A stretch of 64,000 bases of DNA from Sporichthyaceae bacterium (GTDB lineage Bacteria; Actinomycetota; Actinomycetes; Sporichthyales; Sporichthyaceae), in assembly GCA_036493475.1 (NCBI GenBank), contig DASXPS010000056.1:1-64000 (forward strand), given 5' to 3'. Each line of letters starts with the position of its first letter. The stretch's first letter is position 1. The notes beneath the pieces are model-generated. The model did not search any database. It saw nothing but the letters and a program-made list of their open reading frames with translations, and was not told where the DNA came from. The position numbers were made by a program, and so were the translations under genes. Below, piece after piece: positions 8,405 through 17,048 of the stretch.

Positions 8405-10261
8405 TTATTTGCTGCCCGCCCTCTTGGTGTCCGGTGACTCGTCGGTGGACAGCGCGGCGATGAAGGCCTCCTGGGGGACCTCGACGCGGCCCACCATCTT
8501 CATCCGCTTCTTGCCCTCTTTCTGCTTCTCCAGCAGCTTGCGCTTACGGGTGATGTCACCGCCGTAGCACTTGGCCAGGACGTCCTTGCGGATCGCGCTG
8601 ATGTTCTCCCGGGCGATGACCCGGGTCCCGATCGAGGCCTGAATGGGCACCTCGAACTGCTGGCGCGGGATCAGCGTGCGCAGCTTCTTGGTCATCCGGA
8701 CCGCGTACTCGTAGGCCTTGTCCTTGTGCACGATCGCGGAGAACGCATCGACCGGCTCGCCCTGCAGCAGGATGTCGACCTTGACCAGGTCGGCCATCTG
8801 CTCGCCCTTGACCTCGTAGTCCAGCGAGGCGTAGCCGCGGGTCTTGGACTTCAACGCATCGAAGAAGTCGAAGATGATCTCGGCCAACGGCAACGTGTAG
8901 CGCAGCTCCACGCGGTCGGCGGAGAGGTAGTCCATCCCGCCCAGCGTCCCGCGGCGTTGCTGGCAGAGTTCCATGATCGTGCCGACGAACTCGGACGGCG
9001 CGAGCACCGTCGCGCGCACCACCGGCTCGTAGATCTCCGCGATCTTGCCGTCCGGGAACTCACTCGGGTTGGTGACGATGTGGGTGCTCGCGTCCTCCTT
9101 GATCACCCGGTAGACGACGTTCGGCGCGGTGGAGATCAGGTCCAAACCGGCCTCGCGCTCGAGGCGCTCGCGCACGATCTCCAGGTGCAGCAGGCCGAGG
9201 AAGCCGACCCGGAAGCCGAAGCCGAGTGCGGCGGAGGACTCCGGTTCGTAGACCAGCGAGGCATCGTTGAGGCGCAGCTTGTCCAGGGCCTCGCGCAGCT
9301 CCGGGAAATCCGAGCCGTCGATCGGGTAGAGACCGGAGAACACCATCGGCTTGGGCTCGCGGTAACCACCCAGGGCCCCGGTGGCCGGGTTGATCGCATC
9401 GGTGATCGTGTCGCCGACCTTGGATTGGCGCACGTCCTTCACACCGGTGATCAGGTAACCGACCTCACCCACGCTGAGCCCCTCCGACGGACTCGGCTCC
9501 GGTGAGCTCACCCCGATCTCGAGGAGTTCGTGGGTCGCCCGGGTGGAGAGCATCAGGATTTTCTCACGGGGCGTCAGATGGCCGTCCACCACGCGAATGT
9601 AGGTGATCACTCCGCGGTAGCTGTCGTAGACCGAGTCGAAGATCATCGCCCTGGCCGGCGCGTCCGGGTCGCCGACCGGCGCCGGGATGTCCTCCACGAT
9701 CTTGTTCAGTAGTTCGACCACGCCCTCGCCGGTCTTGGCGCTGACCTTGAGCACCTCGCTCGGCTCGCAACCGATGATGTGCGCAAGCTCAGCGGCGTAC
9801 TTCTCCGGTTGGGCGGCGGGCAGGTCGATCTTGTTCAGCACCGGTATGACGGTGAGGTCGTTCTCCATCGCCAGGTAGAGGTTGGCCAGGGTCTGCGCCT
9901 CGATGCCCTGCGCGGCGTCGACCAGCAACACCGCACCCTCGCAGGCGGCCAGCGATCGGGACACCTCGTAGGTGAAGTCGACGTGGCCGGGGGTGTCGAT
10001 CAGGTTCAACACGTGCATCCGGCCGTCCGGCGCGGTCCACGGCAGGCGCACCGCCTGGCTCTTGATGGTGATCCCGCGCTCGCGCTCGATGTCCATCCGG
10101 TCCAGGTACTGGGCGCGCATGTTGCGGGCGTCGACCACGCCGGTGAGCTGCAGCATCCGGTCGGCGAGGGTGGATTTGCCGTGGTCGATGTGGGCGATGA
10201 TGCAGAAGTTGCGGATCAGCGCCGGGTCGGTCCGGTTCGGCTTCGGCGGAGTGGGCGGCAC
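8405..10261 (-). CDS. lepA: Elongation factor 4 (LepA), ribosomal back-translocase GTPase
   Basis: Translational GTPase of 618 aa. The P-loop [10 protein letters not shown] is near the N-terminus, the switch I region contains [16 protein letters not shown] is the G3 motif and NKIDLP the G4 motif. The C-terminal LepA-specific domain has [22 protein letters not shown] chose the GTG at 10261 because the protein then starts with a short Pro-rich leader and [20 protein letters not shown], as in other actinobacteria; a longer frame upstream has unlike sequence. It is divergent from ung and convergent with the small exported protein gene. Confidence 0.97.
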   Translation of the reverse strand: MPPTPPKPNRTDPALIRNFCIIAHIDHGKSTLADRMLQLTGVVDARNMRAQYLDRMDIERERGITIKSQAVRLPWTAPDGRMHVLNLIDTPGHVDFTYEVSRSLAACEGAVLLVDAAQGIEAQTLANLYLAMENDLTVIPVLNKIDLPAAQPEKYAAELAHIIGCEPSEVLKVSAKTGEGVVELLNKIVEDIPAPVGDPDAPARAMIFDSVYDSYRGVITYIRVVDGHLTPREKILMLSTRATHELLEIGVSSPEPSPSEGLSVGEVGYLITGVKDVRQSKVGDTITDAINPATGALGGYREPKPMVFSGLYPIDGSDFPELREALDKLRLNDASLVYEPESSAALGFGFRVGFLGLLHLEIVRERLEREAGLDLISTAPNVVYRVIKEDASTHIVTNPSEFPDGKIAEIYEPVVRATVLAPSEFVGTIMELCQQRRGTLGGMDYLSADRVELRYTLPLAEIIFDFFDALKSKTRGYASLDYEVKGEQMADLVKVDILLQGEPVDAFSAIVHKDKAYEYAVRMTKKLRTLIPRQQFEVPIQASIGTRVIARENISAIRKDVLAKCYGGDITRKRKLLEKQKEGKKRMKMVGRVEVPQEAFIAALSTDESPDTKRAGSK

Positions 10262-10375
10262 GCGAAAGATCCGTCTCGTGGCTGTCGGGAAGTGGTCGGC
10301 GGCGGCGCTGTGCGCCCGGCCCCATCCTCCCATGCCCTGGCGGGCCGCCCGGTGATCTCACTAGGGTCATCGGCC

Positions 10376-11077
10376 GTGACGGCGCCCACGCAACCCGCGG
10401 CCGGTCCTCGGCCACTGGCCGAGATCGTCGAGGCGGGGTGGGCGGGGGCGTTGGCGCCGGTGGCGCCGGTGATCGCGGCGATGGGTGAATTCCTGCGTGC
10501 GGAACTCGCCGCCGGGCGGTCCTATCTGCCCGCCGGGGCGAACGTGTTGCGTGCGTTCACCCGACCGTTCGACGCGGTGCGGGTGCTCATCGTCGGGCAG
10601 GACCCGTACCCGACGCCGGGGCACGCGGTGGGCCTGTCGTTCTCGGTGTCCGCGCAGACCCGGCCGCTGCCCCGGTCGCTGATGAACATCTTCCGGGAGT
10701 ACGGCGCCGATCTCGGTCTGCCGCCGCCGACCAACGGAGACCTCAGCCCCTGGGCGGACCGCGGCGTGCTGATGCTCAACCGGGTGCTCACGGTGGCGCC
10801 GGGCAACCCGGGCTCGCACCGCGGCAAGGGGTGGGAGCAGGTCACCGAGCAGGCGATCCGGGCCCTGGTGGCCCGCGACGCGCCGCTGGTCGCGGTGCTG
10901 TGGGGCCGCGACGCGGCGACGCTGGTGCCCATGCTCGGTTCGACGCCGCAACTGCTCTCCGCACACCCGAGCCCGATGTCCGCGGACCGCGGCTTCTTCG
11001 GGTCGCGACCATTCAGCCGGGCGAACGAGTTGCTGTTCGGGATGGGTGCGGATCCGGTGGATTGGCGGTTGTCCTAG
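10376..11077 (+). CDS. ung: Uracil-DNA glycosylase (family 1)
   Basis: Removes uracil from DNA in base-excision repair. The water-activating motif [11 protein letters not shown] is at about 74-84, the LMLNRVLTV block follows, and the minor-groove loop [12 protein letters not shown] lies near the C-terminus. The length of 233 aa is typical. The GTG at 10376 (MTAPTQP...) is chosen; the open frame continues upstream antisense to lepA. The stop overlaps the stop of the convergent GH25 gene by four bases. Confidence 0.96.
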   Translation: MTAPTQPAAGPRPLAEIVEAGWAGALAPVAPVIAAMGEFLRAELAAGRSYLPAGANVLRAFTRPFDAVRVLIVGQDPYPTPGHAVGLSFSVSAQTRPLPRSLMNIFREYGADLGLPPPTNGDLSPWADRGVLMLNRVLTVAPGNPGSHRGKGWEQVTEQAIRALVARDAPLVAVLWGRDAATLVPMLGSTPQLLSAHPSPMSADRGFFGSRPFSRANELLFGMGADPVDWRLS

Positions 11078-12168
11078 TCCGCGCCCTCCGCGGACAGCAC
11101 CGGGCCTGTGCCGCGGATCGGCGCCACCGCGTCCACGCTGCTCAGACCCGCGAGCGCAAGCAGTTGATCGCGCGAGGCGAAAGAGATGTTGAAGTCCAGC
11201 GTGGACTGGCCGGCGTCGGGGTGGTTCATCTTCTGGTGCTTGTACTGCGCATAGGTGGCCGTGCTGGTGAACTGGCGGAAGGTGTAGGAACCCCAGGTGC
11301 CGACCGAGTTGCGCTGGTACGGGTCCTCCGCGGTGCCCGGCGCGGCGACGTTCCCGGCCAGGTGCTCGACAGGGGCGGTGCCGTCGAGGTAGCTGGCCCA
11401 GTTCAGCACGGTGCCCTCGGGCGCGGGCGGATTGCCCAGCGCGCCCGATTTACCGGCTTTCCCCCAGTACCGACTCAGCGTGTACACCACGATCTGACGG
11501 CCGGGCACCAACTCGCGCAGTCGCGCGCAGAAGTCGGTGATGTCGGCGTAGGACGGGCCGGAGGTCTCCGCCTCGTCCTTCCATTCCACGTCCACCATGA
11601 GCATGACGCCCGCCGCCCCGCCGGTCTCCTGCAGCCGCTGGAAGAAGGCGTCGGCCTGTGCCACGCCGTTGCCCTTCTCCAGGTAGTGGTAGGCACCGAA
11701 CAACAACCCGGCCTGCTGGGCGCGCGCTCGGTTCACCGCGAAGTAGTCATCGGTGAACCAGGTGCCCTGGCTCGCCTTGGCGAACTCGAAGTCCATCCCG
11801 TCCGCGATCATCTTGGCCGGGTCGAGCAGCCCGGCGTTCATGTTCTCCTGCGCGCTGCGGCCCGGATTCGCGAAGTCCTGTTGCCGCTTGGCGACGTCCG
11901 GGCCGACGTACGGGCCGGACTCGGACAGCATCACCGGAGCCGGCAGCGCCACCGGGGCAACCGGTCCGAGCGGTGGCGGGGCGGTGGCGGCGTCGATGTG
12001 CAGGACGTCAGGCGCGGCCACCCGGGTCAGCACCACCAGGGCGAGTCCGGCAGCGACCAACGGACCGAGGGCGGTGAGCGATCGGGGTCGCGGCCGCGGC
12101 GCGCGCAGGGACACCGGAACAAGGGCGGCGACCACCTGCTCCTCGCCGTTCCACGCCAGGTCCGCCAT
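11074..12168 (-). CDS. Membrane-anchored GH25 muramidase-like protein
   Basis: 364 aa. One N-terminal membrane segment (about 32-50) is followed by a Pro/Ala-rich linker and a glycoside hydrolase 25 (lysozyme-type) domain from about 88. The fold markers are GPDVAKRQ at the start, [14 protein letters not shown] (about 128), [12 protein letters not shown] (about 153) and the catalytic-type strand MVDVEW with Asp193 and Glu195. GH25 enzymes cleave the MurNAc-GlcNAc bond of peptidoglycan, so a cell-wall remodelling role outside the membrane is likely. The DxE pair is present, but activity is not proven. It runs toward ung and ends in a 4-bp overlap with it. Confidence 0.85.
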   Translation of the reverse strand: MADLAWNGEEQVVAALVPVSLRAPRPRPRSLTALGPLVAAGLALVVLTRVAAPDVLHIDAATAPPPLGPVAPVALPAPVMLSESGPYVGPDVAKRQQDFANPGRSAQENMNAGLLDPAKMIADGMDFEFAKASQGTWFTDDYFAVNRARAQQAGLLFGAYHYLEKGNGVAQADAFFQRLQETGGAAGVMLMVDVEWKDEAETSGPSYADITDFCARLRELVPGRQIVVYTLSRYWGKAGKSGALGNPPAPEGTVLNWASYLDGTAPVEHLAGNVAAPGTAEDPYQRNSVGTWGSYTFRQFTSTATYAQYKHQKMNHPDAGQSTLDFNISFASRDQLLALAGLSSVDAVAPIRGTGPVLSAEGAD

Positions 12169-12253
12169 GATCGGATCCGACGTCGGGATGGGGGCGGCGG
12201 TTCCGACAACGACCGGCCGGGTGAACTTCTAAGCCAATCCCCGGGCGGGCGGC

Positions 12254-13099
12254 TCAGGCCAGCCGGGTGACCTCGACCTGTACACCCAGCGCCGTGCCCG
12301 CCGGGCCGGAGTAAACACCCTTGTGCGGCAGCACATCCCAATAGTCGCGACCGCGGGCGACCACGACGTGTTCGGGGCCGACGGGTTTGCCGTTGGTCGG
12401 GTCGAAGGAGGTCCAGTCGCCGTCCCACCACTGCACCCAGGCGTGACTCTCCCCGACCACGGTGGCGCCGACCTCGGCCTCGGCGTCGGGGTGCAGGTAG
12501 CCGGAGATGTACCGAGCCGGGATGCCCAGGCCTCGCAGCGTGCCCACGGTGAGGTGCGCGAGGTCCTGGCAGACACCTTTGCGCTCCGCCCACGCCGCCA
12601 TGGCGACGGTGTGCACGCCGGTGGACCCTGTTTCGTAGACGACCTGGTCGCGTAACCAGTCCGCCACCGCGCGGGCCGCTTCGGCCGGCGGTTGGCCGCC
12701 GGCCATCGCGCGGGCGGGCTCCAGCAGCGAATCCTCCACCGCGGTGTGCTCGGTCGGGGTGAGGAACTCCACGTGGCTGTCCCGCACCCGATCGTCGTGC
12801 AGTGCGTCCCACCCGACCTTCTCCAGGGTGCGCGCGCGGGAGTGCGTCTCGACCACCGACAGCGCGTCGAGCACCATCTCAGTGTGCGGGGTGTGCACAT
12901 CGAAGGCGGTCACCTGGGAGCCCCAATAGTCGCGGTAGCGGGCTACCGCGACGTTCGGCGAGATGCTCACCCGAGTTTCCAGCGCGGTCTGCCCGGCGTC
13001 GGACAACGGGGTCATCCGCACCTCGTTGTACGAGGCCAGAACCGGCGATTCGTACCGTATGCCCGTACGGTGACGCACCCTCAGCCGCCAGGTGGTCAT
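12254..13099 (-). CDS. Transglutaminase-like protein
   Basis: 281 aa. The N-terminal domain (about 1-90) is the bacterial transglutaminase-like N region, and the catalytic core has the papain-like triad Cys177 (KGVCQDLAH), His219 (ESHAWVQ) and Asp233 (SFDPTNG). It is the third gene of an operon with a circularly permuted ATP-grasp protein and an alpha-E protein; its ATG overlaps the alpha-E stop (ATGA). The same trio is found in mycobacteria (Rv2409c-Rv2411c). Comparative genomics has proposed a peptide-making or peptide-modifying function, but the substrate is unknown. The transglutaminase member would act as a peptidase or amide-forming enzyme. Confidence 0.93.
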   Translation of the reverse strand: MTTWRLRVRHRTGIRYESPVLASYNEVRMTPLSDAGQTALETRVSISPNVAVARYRDYWGSQVTAFDVHTPHTEMVLDALSVVETHSRARTLEKVGWDALHDDRVRDSHVEFLTPTEHTAVEDSLLEPARAMAGGQPPAEAARAVADWLRDQVVYETGSTGVHTVAMAAWAERKGVCQDLAHLTVGTLRGLGIPARYISGYLHPDAEAEVGATVVGESHAWVQWWDGDWTSFDPTNGKPVGPEHVVVARGRDYWDVLPHKGVYSGPAGTALGVQVEVTRLA

Positions 13100-14040
13100 G
13101 CCGTCAGCTCCGCGGTCCAGGTCACCGGCGCGACGTGCGGGAAGTACCGTCGGGCCACCGCATCGGTGACCGCAGCGCAGGTCTCCTGCAAACTCTCCAG
13201 GTGCTCGGAGAAGTCCTCGAGCAGGCCCCCGCGGCTGCGGTACTCCAGGTCGGTACGGGCGCGGCCGAGCATCAGGCGGGCAACGTCGTCGAACCCGCTG
13301 CGGGCCGGCCGCGGGTCCAGGGTGGCCAGGCAGGTTTCGGCGGCGGACAGCGAGTAGAACACCGAGCGCGGGGACAAGCGGTCAACCATGAGGAACTCCG
13401 CGGCCAGGTAGTCCCGCACCGGACCGCGGTAGGTACGCAGATAGCTCTCGTAGGAGCCGCAGGAGCGCAGCAGCGTGCCCCAGGTCGGTGCCCGGCCGCC
13501 GGGCACGGTGCGCAACATGAGCAACCGCGCCGTCATGTCGGCGCGCTCCAGTGCGCGGCCCAGGGCGAGGAAGGTCCACCCCTCGTCCCGGCTCATGGTG
13601 GAGTCGACCAGACCGCCCAGCACCCCGGTGCGTTCGCGTACCCAGGAGAAGAAGCCGTGCGGGCCGAGGCGGTCGGCCACCCGACGCCGCTCCCCCAGCC
13701 CCATCCACGTCGCGTTGAGCGCCTCGAAGATCTCCGCGGAAATCGTCTCGCGTGTCCCGCGAGCGTTCTCCCGCGCGGCCGAGATCGAACCTGCGATTGC
13801 GCTGGGGTTGTCCAGGTCGTAGGCGAGCGCGGTCAGCACGTGGCCGGCGCTGGTCACCTCCTCCTCGTCTTCGGTGGTCACGCCCATGACTTCCATCAAC
13901 GACGAGCACACGGTGCGCTCGTCCACCCACGGGTCCTCCACCAGCATCTGCATGTGCACGTCGAGGATGCGCGCGGTGCTGTCCGCCCGCTCCAGGTAAC
14001 GGCCGATCCAGAACACGGACTCCGCGATACGGCTCAGCAC
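13096..14040 (-). CDS. Alpha-E domain protein
   Basis: 314 aa, almost wholly alpha-helical. The N-terminus [20 protein letters not shown] is the family signature. The GTG at 14040 is chosen because the homologous protein begins there; the longer frame overlaps the ATP-grasp gene out of phase. It overlaps the ATP-grasp stop by 7 bp and the transglutaminase start by 4 bp, so the three proteins are made from one message and probably work together. Alpha-E proteins have no established biochemistry. Confidence 0.92.
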   Translation of the reverse strand: MLSRIAESVFWIGRYLERADSTARILDVHMQMLVEDPWVDERTVCSSLMEVMGVTTEDEEEVTSAGHVLTALAYDLDNPSAIAGSISAARENARGTRETISAEIFEALNATWMGLGERRRVADRLGPHGFFSWVRERTGVLGGLVDSTMSRDEGWTFLALGRALERADMTARLLMLRTVPGGRAPTWGTLLRSCGSYESYLRTYRGPVRDYLAAEFLMVDRLSPRSVFYSLSAAETCLATLDPRPARSGFDDVARLMLGRARTDLEYRSRGGLLEDFSEHLESLQETCAAVTDAVARRYFPHVAPVTWTAELTA

Positions 14041-15662
14041 GCGAACCCTCCCTGCTGCTGTTGCGCCATCTGCTGGCGCAGCAGCCCGAACGCGCCGGCC
14101 CGGCGCGGGCCGGGGTTGGAGGGCACACCGCGCGGTGAGTTCTGTGCCGCGTGCACCGGGTCGACCAGGACGTCGGAGCCGGCCAGCACCCAGGTGTCCT
14201 TGGAACCCCCGCCCTGACTGGAGTTCACCACCAACTGGCCCTCCGGCAACGCCACCCGGGTCAGGCCGCCGGGCAACACATAGACCTCCCTGCCGTCGTT
14301 GACCGCGAACGGACGCAGGTCGACGTGACGGGGTCTCAGGTTGTCGCCAACCAGGGTGGGCACGGTGGACAGGTGCACGACCTGCTGGGCGATCCAACCG
14401 CGCGGGTCGGCATTTACCTTGGCACGCAGCTGAGTCAGCGTGGTCGGGTCCGCGGCCGGCCCGATCACAATGCCCTTGCCGCCGGAGGCGTCCACCGGCT
14501 TGAGCACCAACTCATTCAGGTGCGCGAGCACCCAGGCCAGCGTGTCGGGGTCGTCCAGCCGGTAGGTGTCCACGTTGGCCAGCACCGGTTCCTCGGCCAG
14601 GTAGTAACGCACCAGGTCCGGCACATAGCTGTAGACGAGTTTGTCATCGGCGATGCCGTTGCCCACCGCATTGCAGATGGTCACCCCGCCGTCGCGGGCG
14701 GCGTTGAGCAGGCCGGGGCAGCCGATCGTGGAGTCGGCGCGGAAGTGCAGCGGGTCGAGGAAGTCGTCGTCGATACGCCGGTAGATGACGTCCACCCGGC
14801 GCTCGCCGGTGGTGGTGCGCATGTAGACGCGGTTGCGTCGGCACACCAGGTCGCGGCCCTCGACCAGTTCCACGCCCATCATCCGGGCCAGCAGCGCGTG
14901 CTCGAAGTACGCGGAGTTGTAGACGCCGGGGGTGAGCACCACGACCTCGGCATCCACCGCACCGTCCGGCGCCGCGGCGCGGGCCGCGGCGAGCAGCCGT
15001 TGCGGGTAGTCCGAGACCGGCATGACCCGGTGCGAGGTGAACGCCTCGGGCAGGCCGTGGGTCATCGCGCGGCGGTTCTCGATGACGTAGGAGACCCCGG
15101 ACGGGGTGCGGATGTTGTCCTCCAACACCCGGAACTGCCCGGCCTCGTCGCGGATCACGTCGATGCCGGAGACCAGCACCCGCACACCGTTGGCCGGGAC
15201 GACGTCCGCGGCGGCCCGGTGGAAGTGCGCGGAGGTGGCGATCAGCCGCTTGGGGATCACCCCGTCGGAGAAGCACTGACCGCGGTCGTACACGTCGGCC
15301 AGGAACGCCTCCAGCGCCCGCACCCGCTGCGCCACGCCGGTGGACAGCACCGCCCACTCATCGGCGGTGATCACCCGCGGCACGATGTCCAGCGGGAACG
15401 GCCGCTCCTCCCCGCCGAGGGCGAAGGTGACCCCACGGTCCAGGAAGGACAGCGCGAGCGCGTCGGCGCGGGCCTTGAGTTCGTCGGCCGCCATCGCCCG
15501 CACGGCATCGTGCACTGCGGCCATGGCGGCGCGCGGGGCGCCCTCGGGTGCGAACATCTCGTCCCAGGCCGCCCCGTGCGGGTAGTCCTGGAAGAGGTCA
15601 GCCACTCCCGCAGCGTATGGACGTAATGTTTCGGCCACTTTTCCCAGCGAAACGCCGGACAT
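14034..15662 (-). CDS. Circularly permuted ATP-grasp protein
   Basis: 542 aa, the CP_ATPgrasp type (formerly DUF404/DUF407). ATP-grasp features include the strand [18 protein letters not shown] and the acidic metal-site region [11 protein letters not shown] (about 165-175). The family is thought to form amide or peptide bonds using ATP. The ATG at 15662 has AGGAAG seven bases upstream. It is the first gene of the operon with the alpha-E and transglutaminase genes and is divergent from rpsT. The C-terminus ends in a Gln-rich tail ([10 protein letters not shown]). The substrate is unknown. Confidence 0.92.
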   Translation of the reverse strand: MSGVSLGKVAETLRPYAAGVADLFQDYPHGAAWDEMFAPEGAPRAAMAAVHDAVRAMAADELKARADALALSFLDRGVTFALGGEERPFPLDIVPRVITADEWAVLSTGVAQRVRALEAFLADVYDRGQCFSDGVIPKRLIATSAHFHRAAADVVPANGVRVLVSGIDVIRDEAGQFRVLEDNIRTPSGVSYVIENRRAMTHGLPEAFTSHRVMPVSDYPQRLLAAARAAAPDGAVDAEVVVLTPGVYNSAYFEHALLARMMGVELVEGRDLVCRRNRVYMRTTTGERRVDVIYRRIDDDFLDPLHFRADSTIGCPGLLNAARDGGVTICNAVGNGIADDKLVYSYVPDLVRYYLAEEPVLANVDTYRLDDPDTLAWVLAHLNELVLKPVDASGGKGIVIGPAADPTTLTQLRAKVNADPRGWIAQQVVHLSTVPTLVGDNLRPRHVDLRPFAVNDGREVYVLPGGLTRVALPEGQLVVNSSQGGGSKDTWVLAGSDVLVDPVHAAQNSPRGVPSNPGPRRAGAFGLLRQQMAQQQQGGFAC

Positions 15663-15705
15663 GAGCGCACTTCCTACCCGCTCCTGCCAGGTCGACACCC
15701 GCGGT

Positions 15706-15735
15706 TTGGCCGACGCCGGGGGACGCTGATAACCT
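15706..15735 (+). promoter_or_regulatory. Candidate sigma-A-type promoter of rpsT
   Basis: TTGGCC (15706-15711) and TAACCT (15730-15735) are separated by 18 bases, a reasonable -35/-10 pair 66 bases upstream of the rpsT start. A start site near 15742 would place the following hairpin at the very 5' end of the message. Confidence 0.45.
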
Positions 15736-15743
15736 CGGCGGTC

Positions 15744-15762
15744 GCGCACCGCTGCGGTGCGC
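15744..15762 (+). other. Hairpin in the rpsT leader
   Basis: GCGCACCG and CGGTGCGC form a perfect 8-bp stem with a CTG loop, 38 bases before the rpsT start. It could stabilise the mRNA or be a translational control element; neither is known. Confidence 0.5.
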
Positions 15763-15800
15763 TGTATCGGCGTGTCGGCGACCCAGAGGCGAGCTTCTTC

Positions 15801-16061
15801 GTGGCGAACATCAAGTCCCAGATCAAGCGGAACCGCACTAACGAGAAGGCGCGGCAGCGCAACAAGGCCGTGCGCTCCTCGCTGAAGACCTCGGTGCGCA
15901 AGTTCCGCGAGGCGGCCGCGGCCGGGGACACCGAGGGCGCGAATACCTTGATGCGTCAGGCCGCCAGGGCGCTGGACAAGGCCGCGAGCAAGGGCATGAT
16001 CCACGCCAACGCCGCCGCCAACAAGAAGTCCGCGATGGCGCAGGCCCTGCACAAGCTGTAG
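15801..16061 (+). CDS. rpsT: 30S ribosomal protein S20
   Basis: 86-aa basic helical protein that binds 16S rRNA in the 30S subunit. It begins [20 protein letters not shown], the S20 signature, and ends with the helix containing [14 protein letters not shown]. The start is GTG with AGAGGCGAG upstream. It is divergent from the ATP-grasp operon and convergent with holA, with 12 bases between stops. Confidence 0.98.
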   Translation: MANIKSQIKRNRTNEKARQRNKAVRSSLKTSVRKFREAAAAGDTEGANTLMRQAARALDKAASKGMIHANAAANKKSAMAQALHKL

Positions 16062-16073
16062 TTCTCCGCCGGG

Positions 16074-17048
16074 TCAACTCTGCCGGCGCGCTTCGGCCAC
16101 GCCGACCAGCGCCTTCTCCAGCGCGTACCCCGCCGACACGGCGCCGCCTTTGACGGCGGCGTCCGCAGCCGCGACCGCGTTGATCGCCCGCGCGATTCCT
16201 TCGGCGTCCCAGCCGCGTAGCTGCGCGCGCACCCGGTCGATCTTCCACGGCGGCATGCCCAGCTCGCGGGCCAGATCGGCGGGCTTGAGCCCCCGCGGTG
16301 CCCCGCCCAGCTTCGCGATGCTGCGCAGGCCCATGGCCAGCGCGGCGGTAATGAGCACCGGTTCCACCCCCGCGGACAGCGCCCAGCGCAGTTGCACCAG
16401 CGCGTCCGCGGTCTGCCCGTTCACCGCGAGGTCGGCGACCGCGAAGCTGGTCACGTCGGCGCGGCCCGCGTAGTAGCGGTGCACGGTGCCCGGGTCCACG
16501 GTGCCGGCGGTGTCCGCAATCAGCTGCGCGCAGGCGGCCGCGAGCTCGCGCAGGTCACCGCCCACCGCGTCGAGCAGCGCCTTGGCGCCGTCGGCGCTGA
16601 CCCGCCGACCTGCGGTGCGGAACTCGGCGTTGATGAAGGCCAGTTTGTCGCCGGGCTTCTTGACCTCGGCGCAGTCCAGCACGACCGCCTTGGCCTTGCG
16701 CGCGGCCTCGAGCAGGCTTTTACCCTTGGCCCCGCCCGCGTGCATCAGCACGACCGAGACATCCTCCGGCGGGTCCCCGATCAACGCTTCGACCTCCGGC
16801 AGCACCGCGGCGGCCAGGTCGTGTGCGCTGCGCAGGATCACCAACCGGCGCGCCGCGAACAGCGACGGCGCACACAATTCGTCCAGGGAGCCCGGCGTGA
16901 GCACGGCGGGCAGCAGGTCGTGCACGTCGGCCTCGGCGTCCGCCGCCCGGATCATGCGCCGGGCGCCGGCCACGGCACGTTCGGCCAGAAGTTCCTCGGG
17001 GCCCAGCACGAGGGTGAGCCGGGGCAGCGACGCAGGGGTCTCGGACAT
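16074..17048 (-). CDS. holA: DNA polymerase III subunit delta (HolA)
   Basis: Subunit of the clamp loader that opens the beta ring. The protein of 324 aa starts MSETPASLPRLTLVLGPEE and carries the HolA-type N-terminal AAA-like fold (GPEELLAERAV) without a Walker A, then the clamp-contact region around LCAPSLFAARRLVILR and the helical C-terminal collar domain with the AALAMGLRSIAKL segment. The start ATG overlaps the comEC stop by one base (TGATG), so it is translated in the comEA-comEC-holA operon. An open frame continues far upstream but is antiparallel or out-of-phase coding of comEC and is not part of this protein. Confidence 0.94.
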   Translation of the reverse strand: MSETPASLPRLTLVLGPEELLAERAVAGARRMIRAADAEADVHDLLPAVLTPGSLDELCAPSLFAARRLVILRSAHDLAAAVLPEVEALIGDPPEDVSVVLMHAGGAKGKSLLEAARKAKAVVLDCAEVKKPGDKLAFINAEFRTAGRRVSADGAKALLDAVGGDLRELAAACAQLIADTAGTVDPGTVHRYYAGRADVTSFAVADLAVNGQTADALVQLRWALSAGVEPVLITAALAMGLRSIAKLGGAPRGLKPADLARELGMPPWKIDRVRAQLRGWDAEGIARAINAVAAADAAVKGGAVSAGYALEKALVGVAEARRQS

